Below, one piece after another: positions 35,267-43,037 of a stretch of DNA of 64,000 nucleotides. The stretch is from positions 248,001 to 312,000 of the forward strand of contig NZ_CP117877.1 of the NCBI RefSeq assembly GCF_028736115.1, written 5' to 3'. The DNA is from Mucilaginibacter sp. KACC 22063 (lineage in GTDB: Bacteria; Bacteroidota; Bacteroidia; Sphingobacteriales; Sphingobacteriaceae). The notes beneath the pieces are model-generated. The model searched no databases, had not been told where the DNA came from, and saw nothing but the letters and a program-made list of their open reading frames with translations. The position numbers and the translations under genes were made by a program. Each line of letters opens with the position of its first letter. Position 1 is the stretch's first letter.

Positions 35267-35878
35267 TTAATTAACTTGTTTCTCTTTACGATAGATACGC
35301 TGCCAGTCGAAAAACCCGAACACGGCAACCACAAACAGAAATACAGTAAGTAAAGCAAACAGAGGCAAATGCTTATAAAACAAAAGCGGTACGGCAAACA
35401 GGTTGGAGATATTAAGCACAACCCAGTTCTCAATTTTGCGCCTAGCCAGCAGCCATGTGCCTGCCCATGCGGTTGATGATACCAGGGCATCCCATACCGG
35501 AACGGTTGATTTGGTAAAATGGTGCAGTAACAGGTAAATACCCAGCCAGCCGCCAAAGGTAATCAGCAAGACAATCAGCCACTCGTTTTTGCTGGCATAA
35601 GTTACCGGTAATGGCGGCTCATTTTTGCGCCGAACCCATATTATCCAGCCATAAATACTCATTACTACATAATACACGCTTAGCCCTGCCTCGGCATAAA
35701 GCCCCGATTCCAGCAGTAAAAAAATAGATAATGCCGAGCCGCCAATGCCTGCCGGATAAAGCAGAATGTTATTTCTTTTTGCCAGCAATACCTCAGCAAC
35801 ACCAAGCAATACGGCAAGCCACTCTAATAAAGTGGTTTGCCGTATTTGCTCAATAAGTAACTGTATCCACTGATGCAT
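35267..35878 (-). CDS. pnuC: PnuC-family vitamin transporter, probably thiamine (PnuT type)
   Basis: 203 aa with about seven membrane helices. Hallmarks are the NILLYPAGIGGSALSIFLL helix, the YYVVMSIYGWIIW signature and WVVLNISNLFAVPLLFYKHLP near the end. PnuC proteins carry out facilitated diffusion of a vitamin that is then trapped by phosphorylation. Binding of TPP by the upstream riboswitch, and the TonB receptor whose stop overlaps this ATG (TGATG), point to thiamine rather than nicotinamide riboside; this follows the known PnuT/OMR1 pairing in Bacteroidota. Specificity remains inferred from context. Confidence 0.88.
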   Translation of the reverse strand: MHQWIQLLIEQIRQTTLLEWLAVLLGVAEVLLAKRNNILLYPAGIGGSALSIFLLLESGLYAEAGLSVYYVVMSIYGWIIWVRRKNEPPLPVTYASKNEWLIVLLITFGGWLGIYLLLHHFTKSTVPVWDALVSSTAWAGTWLLARRKIENWVVLNISNLFAVPLLFYKHLPLFALLTVFLFVVAVFGFFDWQRIYRKEKQVN

Positions 35879-38325
35879 CAGAATTTTAAGCTAAGTGATG
35901 CCAGGAAATTGCGCGGTGCCTGCGGGTAATAATAGTTGTAATTAACTACTTGCCCGCCCTCAATATCAGGATAGGTAGCACCATTTGCACTATATTTCGC
36001 GCTGAAAATATTATTGATCAAGAAGGATACGCCGATATTCTTAAGCGACCATGCCTGGAAATTATAGCTTAAACGCAGGTTGTTTACAAAGTATGATTTC
36101 AGGTAACGATTAACCGCATACTCGTTGTTCCCGGCTGATGGTACACCCTGCGGGTTAACGTTTGATGTATTATCGAGATATTGCTTGCTTACATATTTGC
36201 TGATAAAGGCAATCTCTCCGCCTTTAACCGGGCGGAAACTGATCTCGCTGTTGCCGACAAAACTTGGCGAGAAGGCAATATCCGATTTTTTGTAAACGGT
36301 TTCCACATTGCTTTCTGTATCGTAGTTATACAAAAACTGGTGGAAGTCTTTCACCTTATTGGTGCTGATGGCTACATTGGCAGCCCAGCTTAACATGGGT
36401 GTAATACGTAAGCGGCCGTCAAGCTCCACACCGGCGCGGTAGCTGTCGTTAATATTGGTACGAATAGCTGCACCCACATCGTTAAGCGATCCGGTTAGCA
36501 CCAGCTGGTTTTTGTACAGCATGTAAAAGCCGTTAATGCCACCGCTGAAGATATGCCCCGTTGTACGATAGCCTAGTTCAAAGTCGTGCAGGGTTTCTGC
36601 TTTTGGGCGGCTTGCAGGTGTCGAGTTGGTATAATCATCGCGGTTTGGTTCGCGGTGGCCAACTGCCCATGAGGCATAAATATTGCTATTGTCAGTCAGG
36701 TCGAACGTAATGCCCGCTTTAGGATTAAAGAAGTTAAGGTCAACTGCCTGCTGAACATTGTTCAGGTTGCGGTCGTAACCCAGGAAAGAATAATATACAT
36801 GGCGGTATTGCAGATCGCCGTAAAGCAGCACTTTGCCTAATTGGTATTCGCCACGCAGGTAAGTATTAAAGTCATTCTTCTTGGCGTTATCGCGCGAGTA
36901 CTCATAGTCTGGTGGAATAGAAGTGCTCTCCTGTGTCCATTCTATATTATTATAGTGCGCACCTTTGTACTGATTATAAGCGCCGCCTAACAAAACATTC
37001 AGGTCGTTATTAGGGCGGTATTTAAAGTTATAGGTGAAGCCGTAAAAATCATTGTTTAACCACAGGCGGCGTACCAGATCTGTAGCAGCAATGGTGGTGC
37101 CGCCTACAACAACTGGAGTAATGCCATATTTTTTTAGCGAGTCGGCATTTTTATATTCTTCGTAATAACCATAACCTTTGGTATAGTGTAAAGCACCATT
37201 AAAAGACAGTTTACTGCCTAATTTCTGGTCGTAAAGTAGTTGGTAGTGATTTTGCGTATAGTTGTCGGTTTGGTTGTTGTAATAATAGCCTCTTGAATTG
37301 ATATAACCTAATTCGTTGTAAGTACGGTTACCTGCAGCTACACTATCGGCCGGTACGCCGTTCCAGGCCTGGTATGTTTTCTCATGGCCCGAGAATACGT
37401 TTACCCTTACAATGCTGGATTTGCCATAGTAAGCGCCGCTTAAAAAGTATGATTTCAGGTTGGATGATGCCCTGTCGATATAGCCGTCAGAGCTGATGCG
37501 TGATAAACGGCCGTCGACACTGAAATGTCCGCCAAGTAAACCTGTACCCAGGTTCACCGTATTTTTAACCGTTCCGTATGAGCCTGCAGAGTTGTTCAAT
37601 TCCGCATAAGCCGTATCCCGGCGAGTATTAGTTTGTATGTTGATACTCGCTCCAAATGCGCCTGCACCGTTGGTAGATGTACCTACCCCGCGCTGTATCT
37701 GAATGTTATCAACAGATGAAGCAAAGTCGGGAAGGTCAACAAAATAACTGCCCTGGCTCTCAGAATCGTTGTACGGGATGCCGTTTACGGTAACATTGAT
37801 ACGTGTACCGTCTGATCCGCGGATCCGGATACCTGTATAACCAACGCCTGCACCTGCATCAGATGTGACCACTGCCGATGGTGTTTGGCTAAGCAGGTAA
37901 GGCAGATCCTGTCCTAAATTGTTTTTCTGGATCTCTTTATGATTAAGATTAGTGAATGTTGTTGGTGATTTGCTGCCTGCACGCGTGGCTATTACATTAA
38001 TATCTTCTGTAATGTTGGTACTGCTTGATGTCATTTTTACAGCAATAGTGGTATTACTGTTAACATTCATCGGCTTTTGCCAGGTTTGGTAGCCTATGTA
38101 AGTGATCTTTAACACATAGCTGCCTGGCTTTACATTGTCGATACTAAAGCTGCCGTTTGCATCTGTTTGTGCGCCGGGTGCAGTTTGTAAGTTTTGTAAT
38201 GAAACCGTGGCGCCAGGTAATGGCTGGTTGGTACGGTCGTCGGTTACAGTGCCCGAGACACGTAGTTGGGCCGCTGCCAGAAATGGCAACAGCAGGGCGA
38301 TTGCCGCCGCAAATAAACTTTTCAA
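35878..38325 (-). CDS. TonB-dependent receptor of the thiamine uptake operon
   Basis: 815 aa. The start is TTG at 38325 (MKSLFAAAIALLLPFLAAAQ), giving a good signal peptide. A carboxypeptidase-regulatory-like domain (RVSGTVTDDRTNQPLPGATV) is followed by a plug domain (YTGIRIRGSDGTRINVTVNG, GTSTNGAGAFGASINI) and a beta-barrel ending in an aromatic residue, ...FLASLSLKF. A TPP riboswitch in its leader and the coupled pnuC gene indicate thiamine or a thiamine precursor as the cargo (OMR1-like). Confidence 0.9.
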   Translation of the reverse strand: MKSLFAAAIALLLPFLAAAQLRVSGTVTDDRTNQPLPGATVSLQNLQTAPGAQTDANGSFSIDNVKPGSYVLKITYIGYQTWQKPMNVNSNTTIAVKMTSSSTNITEDINVIATRAGSKSPTTFTNLNHKEIQKNNLGQDLPYLLSQTPSAVVTSDAGAGVGYTGIRIRGSDGTRINVTVNGIPYNDSESQGSYFVDLPDFASSVDNIQIQRGVGTSTNGAGAFGASINIQTNTRRDTAYAELNNSAGSYGTVKNTVNLGTGLLGGHFSVDGRLSRISSDGYIDRASSNLKSYFLSGAYYGKSSIVRVNVFSGHEKTYQAWNGVPADSVAAGNRTYNELGYINSRGYYYNNQTDNYTQNHYQLLYDQKLGSKLSFNGALHYTKGYGYYEEYKNADSLKKYGITPVVVGGTTIAATDLVRRLWLNNDFYGFTYNFKYRPNNDLNVLLGGAYNQYKGAHYNNIEWTQESTSIPPDYEYSRDNAKKNDFNTYLRGEYQLGKVLLYGDLQYRHVYYSFLGYDRNLNNVQQAVDLNFFNPKAGITFDLTDNSNIYASWAVGHREPNRDDYTNSTPASRPKAETLHDFELGYRTTGHIFSGGINGFYMLYKNQLVLTGSLNDVGAAIRTNINDSYRAGVELDGRLRITPMLSWAANVAISTNKVKDFHQFLYNYDTESNVETVYKKSDIAFSPSFVGNSEISFRPVKGGEIAFISKYVSKQYLDNTSNVNPQGVPSAGNNEYAVNRYLKSYFVNNLRLSYNFQAWSLKNIGVSFLINNIFSAKYSANGATYPDIEGGQVVNYNYYYPQAPRNFLASLSLKF

Positions 38326-38389
38326 ATTTTTAAAATAAACTTAGTTAAACCATCTGCACGCCGGGTGTAAACGCGCAGTACACTTAACT

Positions 38390-38595
38390 TTTACCTATCC
38401 CTACGCCGGCATTATCCGGATCAGGTGTATGTTTGAGTTTAAAGTGTAAAGTTTGTAGTGTAAAGTGTAGCTCACTTATAACTTTCAACTTTTAAGCTAT
38501 AACTCAAACAATGGGTATGATCTCAGCCTGTATTTCAGTTTGGCGAATAACCTGCAGTTTGTCCGTAACCAAATCTAGGCACCCCTTGAGAAATT
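38390..38595 (-). ncRNA. TPP (thiamine pyrophosphate) riboswitch
   Basis: Read on the minus strand: the P1/P2 entry GGGGTGCC (about 38588-38577), the thi-box GGCTGAGATCATACCCA (38528-38512), and the P4/P5 part CCTGATCCGGATAATGCCGG then CGTAGGGATAGG (38425-38393). Both variable stems are extended: about 48 nt between GGGGTGCC and GGCTGAGA, and a P3 stem closed by TTTGAGTT/AACTCAAA around an AT-rich, AAAGTGTA-repeating insert (38440-38500). The aptamer ends about 65 nt before the TTG start, room for an expression platform. Low TPP would permit expression of the uptake operon. Confidence 0.93.
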
Positions 38596-38674
38596 AATCA
38601 ACGGCAAAAGTATAATTTATTTTACTATTTGGAAGCTTAAATGCTAATAGGCACTTAATTGTGTAGTTATAGGG

Positions 38675-39016
38675 CTACTTTTTGGTTAAAGCATCGCCTT
38701 CAAAAACAACACCTTCCCAGCCGTGTGCCATAAACTGACGGATATTCTGGTGTGCTTCGCCATCCGGATCGTCAAGTACAGATTGATAGTGTTCGGCAAA
38801 CAGTAGCAGGGTATCTTCTTTACTTAAGTTGTTAAGCTTTGCATAAGACAAAACCTTTGCACTGCCCTGGTTTTGTGAGGCTTCGTTGTAAACATCGCCA
38901 TTTTTAAATGCGGTAGGTTGATGGTTGTATTCCGCTTCAATGTGTTTGAGCACATCTGCAAAGTTGATGCTGTGGTTCTTTAAATTATTGATGAGGGTGC
39001 TTACTTGTTCAGTCAT
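38675..39016 (-). CDS. HopJ-family protein
   Basis: 113 aa from ATG 39016 (MTEQVSTLINNLKNH); the longer frame to 39154 adds 46 residues without similarity, and part of it is terminator sequence. The HopJ pattern is plain: INFADVLKHIEAEYNHQPTAFKNGDVYNEA, then GSAKVLSYAKLNNLSKEDTLLLFAEHY and NIRQFMAHGWEGVVFEGDALT. The name comes from a Pseudomonas type III effector, but the family is widespread in bacteria without such systems and its function is unknown. Confidence 0.85.
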   Translation of the reverse strand: MTEQVSTLINNLKNHSINFADVLKHIEAEYNHQPTAFKNGDVYNEASQNQGSAKVLSYAKLNNLSKEDTLLLFAEHYQSVLDDPDGEAHQNIRQFMAHGWEGVVFEGDALTKK

Positions 39017-39087
39017 GACTGTTTTAATATATTCCACAAAACTATCAAATGCAGCGAATTTAAATAGATTGATAAGCCTGAGTGATA

Positions 39088-39124
39088 TAAAAAAACGGGG
39101 TGACTGATTACAGTCGCCCCGTTT
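39088..39124 (-). terminator. Terminator of the GH18 gene
   Basis: AAACGGGGTGACTG (39093-39106) pairs with CAGTCGCCCCGTTT (39111-39124; one wobble), with a run of A on the plus strand (T on the minus strand) at 39088-39095. It lies 57 bp after the GH18 stop. Confidence 0.85.
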
Positions 39125-39180
39125 GGTAATGTTATCATCAATAATCTTCAGCACCCAACTTCCGGATAGCTGTTTATTGA

Positions 39181-40458
39181 CTATTGAATTTTAATAGAGG
39201 TTACAAGATCATTAGCGCTTGGCGAAAGCTTTGTAAAATCGGCATTGCTTGCTGTTAATGTCCATGATGTGCCGGTGAAATTATCGCCTGAGTACATAAT
39301 TACTTTCCAGCCTGACGGTAATGTTACAGACGAAGCCCATTTACTGGTAAAGCCATACGTTTTTAACTGGCTGGATGTATAGTTACCTTTAGGTATGGCT
39401 GTGGTGGCCGTGCCGCCATATTGAGTGTCCTGGTAAAACACGGCACCAGATGTTGTAGTTGATCCGGTTTTAAGCGCCCGGAAAACCGGGTTGCAATAAG
39501 CAGAATCAACATTGGCAGCGTAAACAGATATACCTGCTTTTGTGCCGTTAGCAGGTTGATATTGCGCCGCAGCTATGCCGCTGCTTAAGCTGTTATAATC
39601 TTTTGAAAGCGCGATCATGGTTTTTGAAGCGCCTATGTAGTTAGCCCACCTGTTAAAGCGCTGGGTATTATCTTCAAAATAGCCCATGTCCATCACAAAG
39701 TTAAGGTACTGCGCTACAGTGGTAGATTGGCCAATGGCGTAGCCTGCCTGTGCGCCATCATAAATAGCCGCGGTGTAAACAGTTGTGGTGGTTGCTGATG
39801 ACATTGGCCCCCAGTATTTACCAAATTCTTTTAAGAGATTGGTGTAATTGGTATTTGCAGCGGTACTGCCCATGTGTTCTACATCAAGCGAGATGCCGTC
39901 CATACCTAATTGCGTAGTTACGCAGGTGTTAAGAAATGCGGCAAACTGGGTATAAGTTTGTTTGGTGCCGTTGTATGTGGTAAAAGGTGTGGTAGTATTC
40001 CATGAGTTGGCGTCGTCAACGTTCATTAACACTTTCACACCTCTTGATTGCAGCGTTTTAATATCAGAAAGTATAGAACGGTAGTTTTTATAATAACCGC
40101 TCAGCATAATGGAACTGCTGCTGCCATAATGTGCCGTGTCTGCAAGCTCCCAGGCAGAGCCTTCAAATACAATCACAATGTTGGCATCCTTAGCAAAATC
40201 AAGCATGCTTAGTTTAACTTTAGGTGTGCCGGTTGGTGTGGCATCAAATGTGTAATAGGCCACTTTGTTATTACCAGATGCTGGTATAGGCGTAGTAGAT
40301 GTCAGTTGCTGATTTACCTGAACATCTTTAAGTTTTGCTGCGCTTGGCGAGATCATGTCCGACTTTTTACAAGATGCTAAAAAGGACAGGGTGAGTACTG
40401 ATGCAACCAGCCAATAATAGCCACGGCTGATAGCATGAAAAGGTCTAAGTGTTTTCAT
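39181..40458 (-). CDS. GH18-family lipoprotein (endo-beta-N-acetylglucosaminidase-like) with crystallin-like C-terminus
   Basis: 425 aa. Lipobox FLASC gives lipidated Cys30. A short linker leads to a TIM-barrel part beginning KVAYYTFDAT. The GH18 catalytic motif D-G-x-x-x-D-x-E is D187-G-I-S-L-D192-V-E194, with E194 the proton donor. This form and the barrel resemble EndoF/EndoH-type enzymes that cut the chitobiose core of N-glycans. The last 45 residues (KVIMYSGDNFTGTSWTL...NDLVTSIKI) look like a beta/gamma-crystallin domain. Substrate is inferred; no other glycan gene is beside it. Confidence 0.82.
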   Translation of the reverse strand: MKTLRPFHAISRGYYWLVASVLTLSFLASCKKSDMISPSAAKLKDVQVNQQLTSTTPIPASGNNKVAYYTFDATPTGTPKVKLSMLDFAKDANIVIVFEGSAWELADTAHYGSSSSIMLSGYYKNYRSILSDIKTLQSRGVKVLMNVDDANSWNTTTPFTTYNGTKQTYTQFAAFLNTCVTTQLGMDGISLDVEHMGSTAANTNYTNLLKEFGKYWGPMSSATTTTVYTAAIYDGAQAGYAIGQSTTVAQYLNFVMDMGYFEDNTQRFNRWANYIGASKTMIALSKDYNSLSSGIAAAQYQPANGTKAGISVYAANVDSAYCNPVFRALKTGSTTTSGAVFYQDTQYGGTATTAIPKGNYTSSQLKTYGFTSKWASSVTLPSGWKVIMYSGDNFTGTSWTLTASNADFTKLSPSANDLVTSIKIQ

Positions 40459-40805
40459 TGGGGTAAGGAAAAATGTTTTTGTTAGTTAATAATTGGTTGG
40501 CGGGTTGCCTGGAAGTTAAGCCCAGCTTGCGCTAAAATTAATTAATATTATTATATGAAATAATTATTTCTATAGATAATTTATACATATTGCTGTGTTG
40601 ATAATACACTTAATCAGGCTATTTAATATTTGAATATAGGCTTCTGTAATTCGTTAAATCGATTTACTTAGTGTACTGAATAAGCTCAAGATTAAACGCT
40701 AACTAGCTGATCTGAAATTAGAATTCTCTAATGTTGGATTAGAATCCTCTAATGTACGATGTACTGATTTTGAGCCTACTTATTTTTGTATGGAAATTTT
40801 TTCAT
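40459..40805. other. Long regulatory gap between the GH18 gene and the two-component system
   Basis: 347 bases, very AT-rich in the middle (40535-40660), no ORF. Its right end holds the tandem operator-like repeats and a TATTTTTG -7 box (40781-40788) ahead of ATG 40806. Confidence 0.6.
40717..40755. promoter_or_regulatory. Tandem ATTAGA-N4-TCTAAT repeats: candidate response-regulator binding site
   Basis: Two 17-bp copies (40718-40734 and 40739-40755) differ by one base and are spaced 21 bp start to start, two helical turns. Each also contains an inverted ATTAGA/TCTAAT pair. They end 26 bp before the -7 box of the response regulator gene, a position suited to activation or autoregulation. 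Confidence 0.6.
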
Positions 40806-41477
40806 ATGAATATTCTTTTGATAGAAGATGAGTCAAAAGTAGCGGCCTTCATTAAAAAAGGTTTAGAAGAGCAGCTTCATAACGTCACTTTAGCTTATGA
40901 TGGCTTAATGGGAGTTAAGCTGGCTTTAGAGAATGATTTTGACCTTGTTATTTTAGATGTAGTACTCCCGTATACAAGCGGCTTTGAGGTTTGTAAACAG
41001 ATACGGCAGTTTAAAATGGAACTCCCTATCCTGATGTTAAGTGCTTTAGGCACTGTTACAGATAAAGTGACAGGACTTGAAAATGGCGCTGACGATTATC
41101 TAACCAAGCCTTTCCATTTTGAAGAACTGCTTGCCCGTATCAATGCTTTAGACCGCCGCAGAAACAAAGTATTGCCTGGTACTTACTTTGAGATTGAAGA
41201 TCTGCGTATGGATTGCTATCGCAAAACTGTTACCCGCGCCGGTAATTTAATTATGCTTACGGTAAAGGAGTTTACGCTGCTGGAAACCTTAATGTTCAAT
41301 AAAAATAGGGTGCTGTCAAGGGCTTACATTGCCGAAGCTGTTTGGGGTATCAACTTTAACAGGGGTACCAACCTGATAGATGTATACATCAATTATCTGC
41401 GTACCAAGATCGACAAAGGCTATCCTAAGCAATTGATCCATACTATAGTGGGCATGGGTTACATGATCCGTGACTAA
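40806..41477 (+). CDS. OmpR/PhoB-family response regulator
   Basis: 223 aa from ATG 40806; the frame is open from 40752, but that extension (LILSLLIFVWKFF) is hydrophobic, lies over the promoter and is not part of a receiver. Receiver with acidic residues E7-D8 (LLIEDE), D51 (LVILDVVLPYTSGFEV) and KPF. The winged-helix DNA-binding domain (about 125-220) reads LTVKEFTLLETLMFNKNRVLSR, ending in DVYINYLRTKID and HTIVGMGYMIRD. It pairs with the kinase 29 bp downstream, and the tandem repeats upstream are its likely binding site. Confidence 0.93.
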   Translation: MNILLIEDESKVAAFIKKGLEEQLHNVTLAYDGLMGVKLALENDFDLVILDVVLPYTSGFEVCKQIRQFKMELPILMLSALGTVTDKVTGLENGADDYLTKPFHFEELLARINALDRRRNKVLPGTYFEIEDLRMDCYRKTVTRAGNLIMLTVKEFTLLETLMFNKNRVLSRAYIAEAVWGINFNRGTNLIDVYINYLRTKIDKGYPKQLIHTIVGMGYMIRD

Positions 41478-41506
41478 GCACGGGCTAACTATAAAATATT
41501 ATCAAC

Positions 41507-42859
41507 TTGAAAGTACGTAACAAACTTTCTTTACAGTTTACCTTTTTATTCGCGGTGCTGCTTACCGGCGTGCTGGCAGGTATTTACCTGTATGTACAGC
41601 ATAACCGCACCAATACCTTTTACGACCGACTGGCAGAACGGGCAGTTACTGTGGCGCAGTTCTACCTGGCAGAAGACAATGTTTCAAAAGAGAAGTTCTC
41701 TAAAATAAGTGAAAAGTTTCCGCAAAGCCTTCCAAAGGAAAACATCAGAATTTATGATGACCAGTTCAGGCCAAGGTTTGTACCGGAATCGGGCGTAAAC
41801 TGGAATGAAAAGATTTTACAGCAGATCACCGAAAAGAAAAAGCTGGATTTCAGGGTTAACGAGCGCCAGGTAGTAGGTATAGATTATGTAGATAATTCGG
41901 GTAACTACATCATAGTCGTTTCCGCATCAGACGAATTAGGCCGCCACTATTTGCATAGCCTCCGCATTATCATGGTGGTGTTCTTCCTGTTCTCGCTGCT
42001 GATTACCTTTTTTGCAGGTCTGCTGTTCTCGCGACTGGCATTGCAGCCTATTAAACACATCACTGGTGATTTGGAGCGTATCAGGGCATCAAGCCTCGAT
42101 TTAAGGTTACCTGTTGTCAACAAAAAGCCGGACGAGATCGATAACCTTTCGCTGACCATTAACCAGGTATTGGAGCACCTTCAGCAGTCGTTCGATAACC
42201 AAAGCGCATTTATATCCAATGCATCTCATGAGTTGCGTACACCGATAACTACCATACTTGGCGAGGCCGAGATTACGATGATGAGCGAGCGTTCGCCGAA
42301 AGAATATGAGGCGGCATTAAGCAATATCATTAAAGAGGCTGAAAGGCTAAGCTATATCATTAATAGTTTACTGGATCTGATACAGACCAATGTAGAGAAC
42401 CGCAGCATGGAAAGCATCAGCATGAGCGAGTTGTTCTGGGATATTAAAGACGAATTGGAATTCCGGAATCCTGAAAGCTGTGTAAATATAGATTTCAACC
42501 TGTCGGAGGAGTTACCCAAGAATACCATTTTAGGCAACAGGCAATTGCTGCTGATCGCCATTAGTAATATTATCAAAAATGCCATCAAGTTTTCTGATCA
42601 GCAGCCGGTTCAATGCCATGTATACAGCGACCGTAAGGGTTTACATATTAAAATAAAAGACCAGGGAATAGGCATATCTGAAAAGGATATGGATAAAATA
42701 TTCCAGCCGTTTTTCAGGTCGCAAAATGCCATGACTTATCCCGGATCGGGAATTGGCCTTGCACTAACACAAAATATAATCAAGCTGCACAATGGAACAA
42801 TGAAAGTAAAATCGCAACTAAAACAGGGTACGGAATTTCAAATTACGTTCCCGTTATGA
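41507..42859 (+). CDS. Membrane sensor histidine kinase of the efflux regulon
   Basis: 450 aa, TTG start (MKVRNKLSLQ). TM1 about 11-30, a periplasmic sensor region 31-150, TM2 about 152-174, then a HAMP linker (LALQPIKHITGDLERI). HisKA has H241 in NASHELRTPITTI. The HATPase has N box ISNIIKNAIKFS, G1 DQGIGIS and G2 GSGIGLALTQNII. The architecture is CusS/BaeS-like. It is co-transcribed with the response regulator and precedes the RND efflux genes by 142-178 bp, so it probably senses what the pump exports. Confidence 0.92.
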   Translation: MKVRNKLSLQFTFLFAVLLTGVLAGIYLYVQHNRTNTFYDRLAERAVTVAQFYLAEDNVSKEKFSKISEKFPQSLPKENIRIYDDQFRPRFVPESGVNWNEKILQQITEKKKLDFRVNERQVVGIDYVDNSGNYIIVVSASDELGRHYLHSLRIIMVVFFLFSLLITFFAGLLFSRLALQPIKHITGDLERIRASSLDLRLPVVNKKPDEIDNLSLTINQVLEHLQQSFDNQSAFISNASHELRTPITTILGEAEITMMSERSPKEYEAALSNIIKEAERLSYIINSLLDLIQTNVENRSMESISMSELFWDIKDELEFRNPESCVNIDFNLSEELPKNTILGNRQLLLIAISNIIKNAIKFSDQQPVQCHVYSDRKGLHIKIKDQGIGISEKDMDKIFQPFFRSQNAMTYPGSGIGLALTQNIIKLHNGTMKVKSQLKQGTEFQITFPL

Positions 42860-42951
42860 TCTGTTTTGGGGCGAATATTTTAATGAAATAAAAGTACAGT
42901 TTAAGAACATTAGAAAATTTTAATAAACATTTAATCCGGCTCTTATAACGC

Positions 42952-42986
42952 ATTAAGTGTCCTCTAATAACACTAAAATACCTTTG
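42952..42986 (+). promoter_or_regulatory. Promoter of the efflux operon with a related operator
   Basis: A perfect -7 box (TACCTTTG, 42979-42986) has no -33 TTTG at the usual distance; that place is taken by 42953-42968, TTAAGTGTCCTCTAAT, which shares TCCTCTAAT with the second repeat at 40739. AGTGT (42956-42960) and ACACT (42970-42974) add a local inverted repeat. This is what an activator-dependent promoter would look like. Confidence 0.5.
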
Positions 42987-43037
42987 AGTTATCAATAGTA
43001 AGTGCAATTGCATTTACCGTTTTACATAAATAAATAC

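Noticed and set aside
38675..39154. HopJ name as evidence for a type III secretion system
   Set aside because: No secretion gene is present and the family is widespread without such systems.
40752..40805. 18-residue N-terminal extension of the OmpR-type regulator
   Set aside because: Hydrophobic, lies over the -7 box; receivers start at MNILLIEDE.
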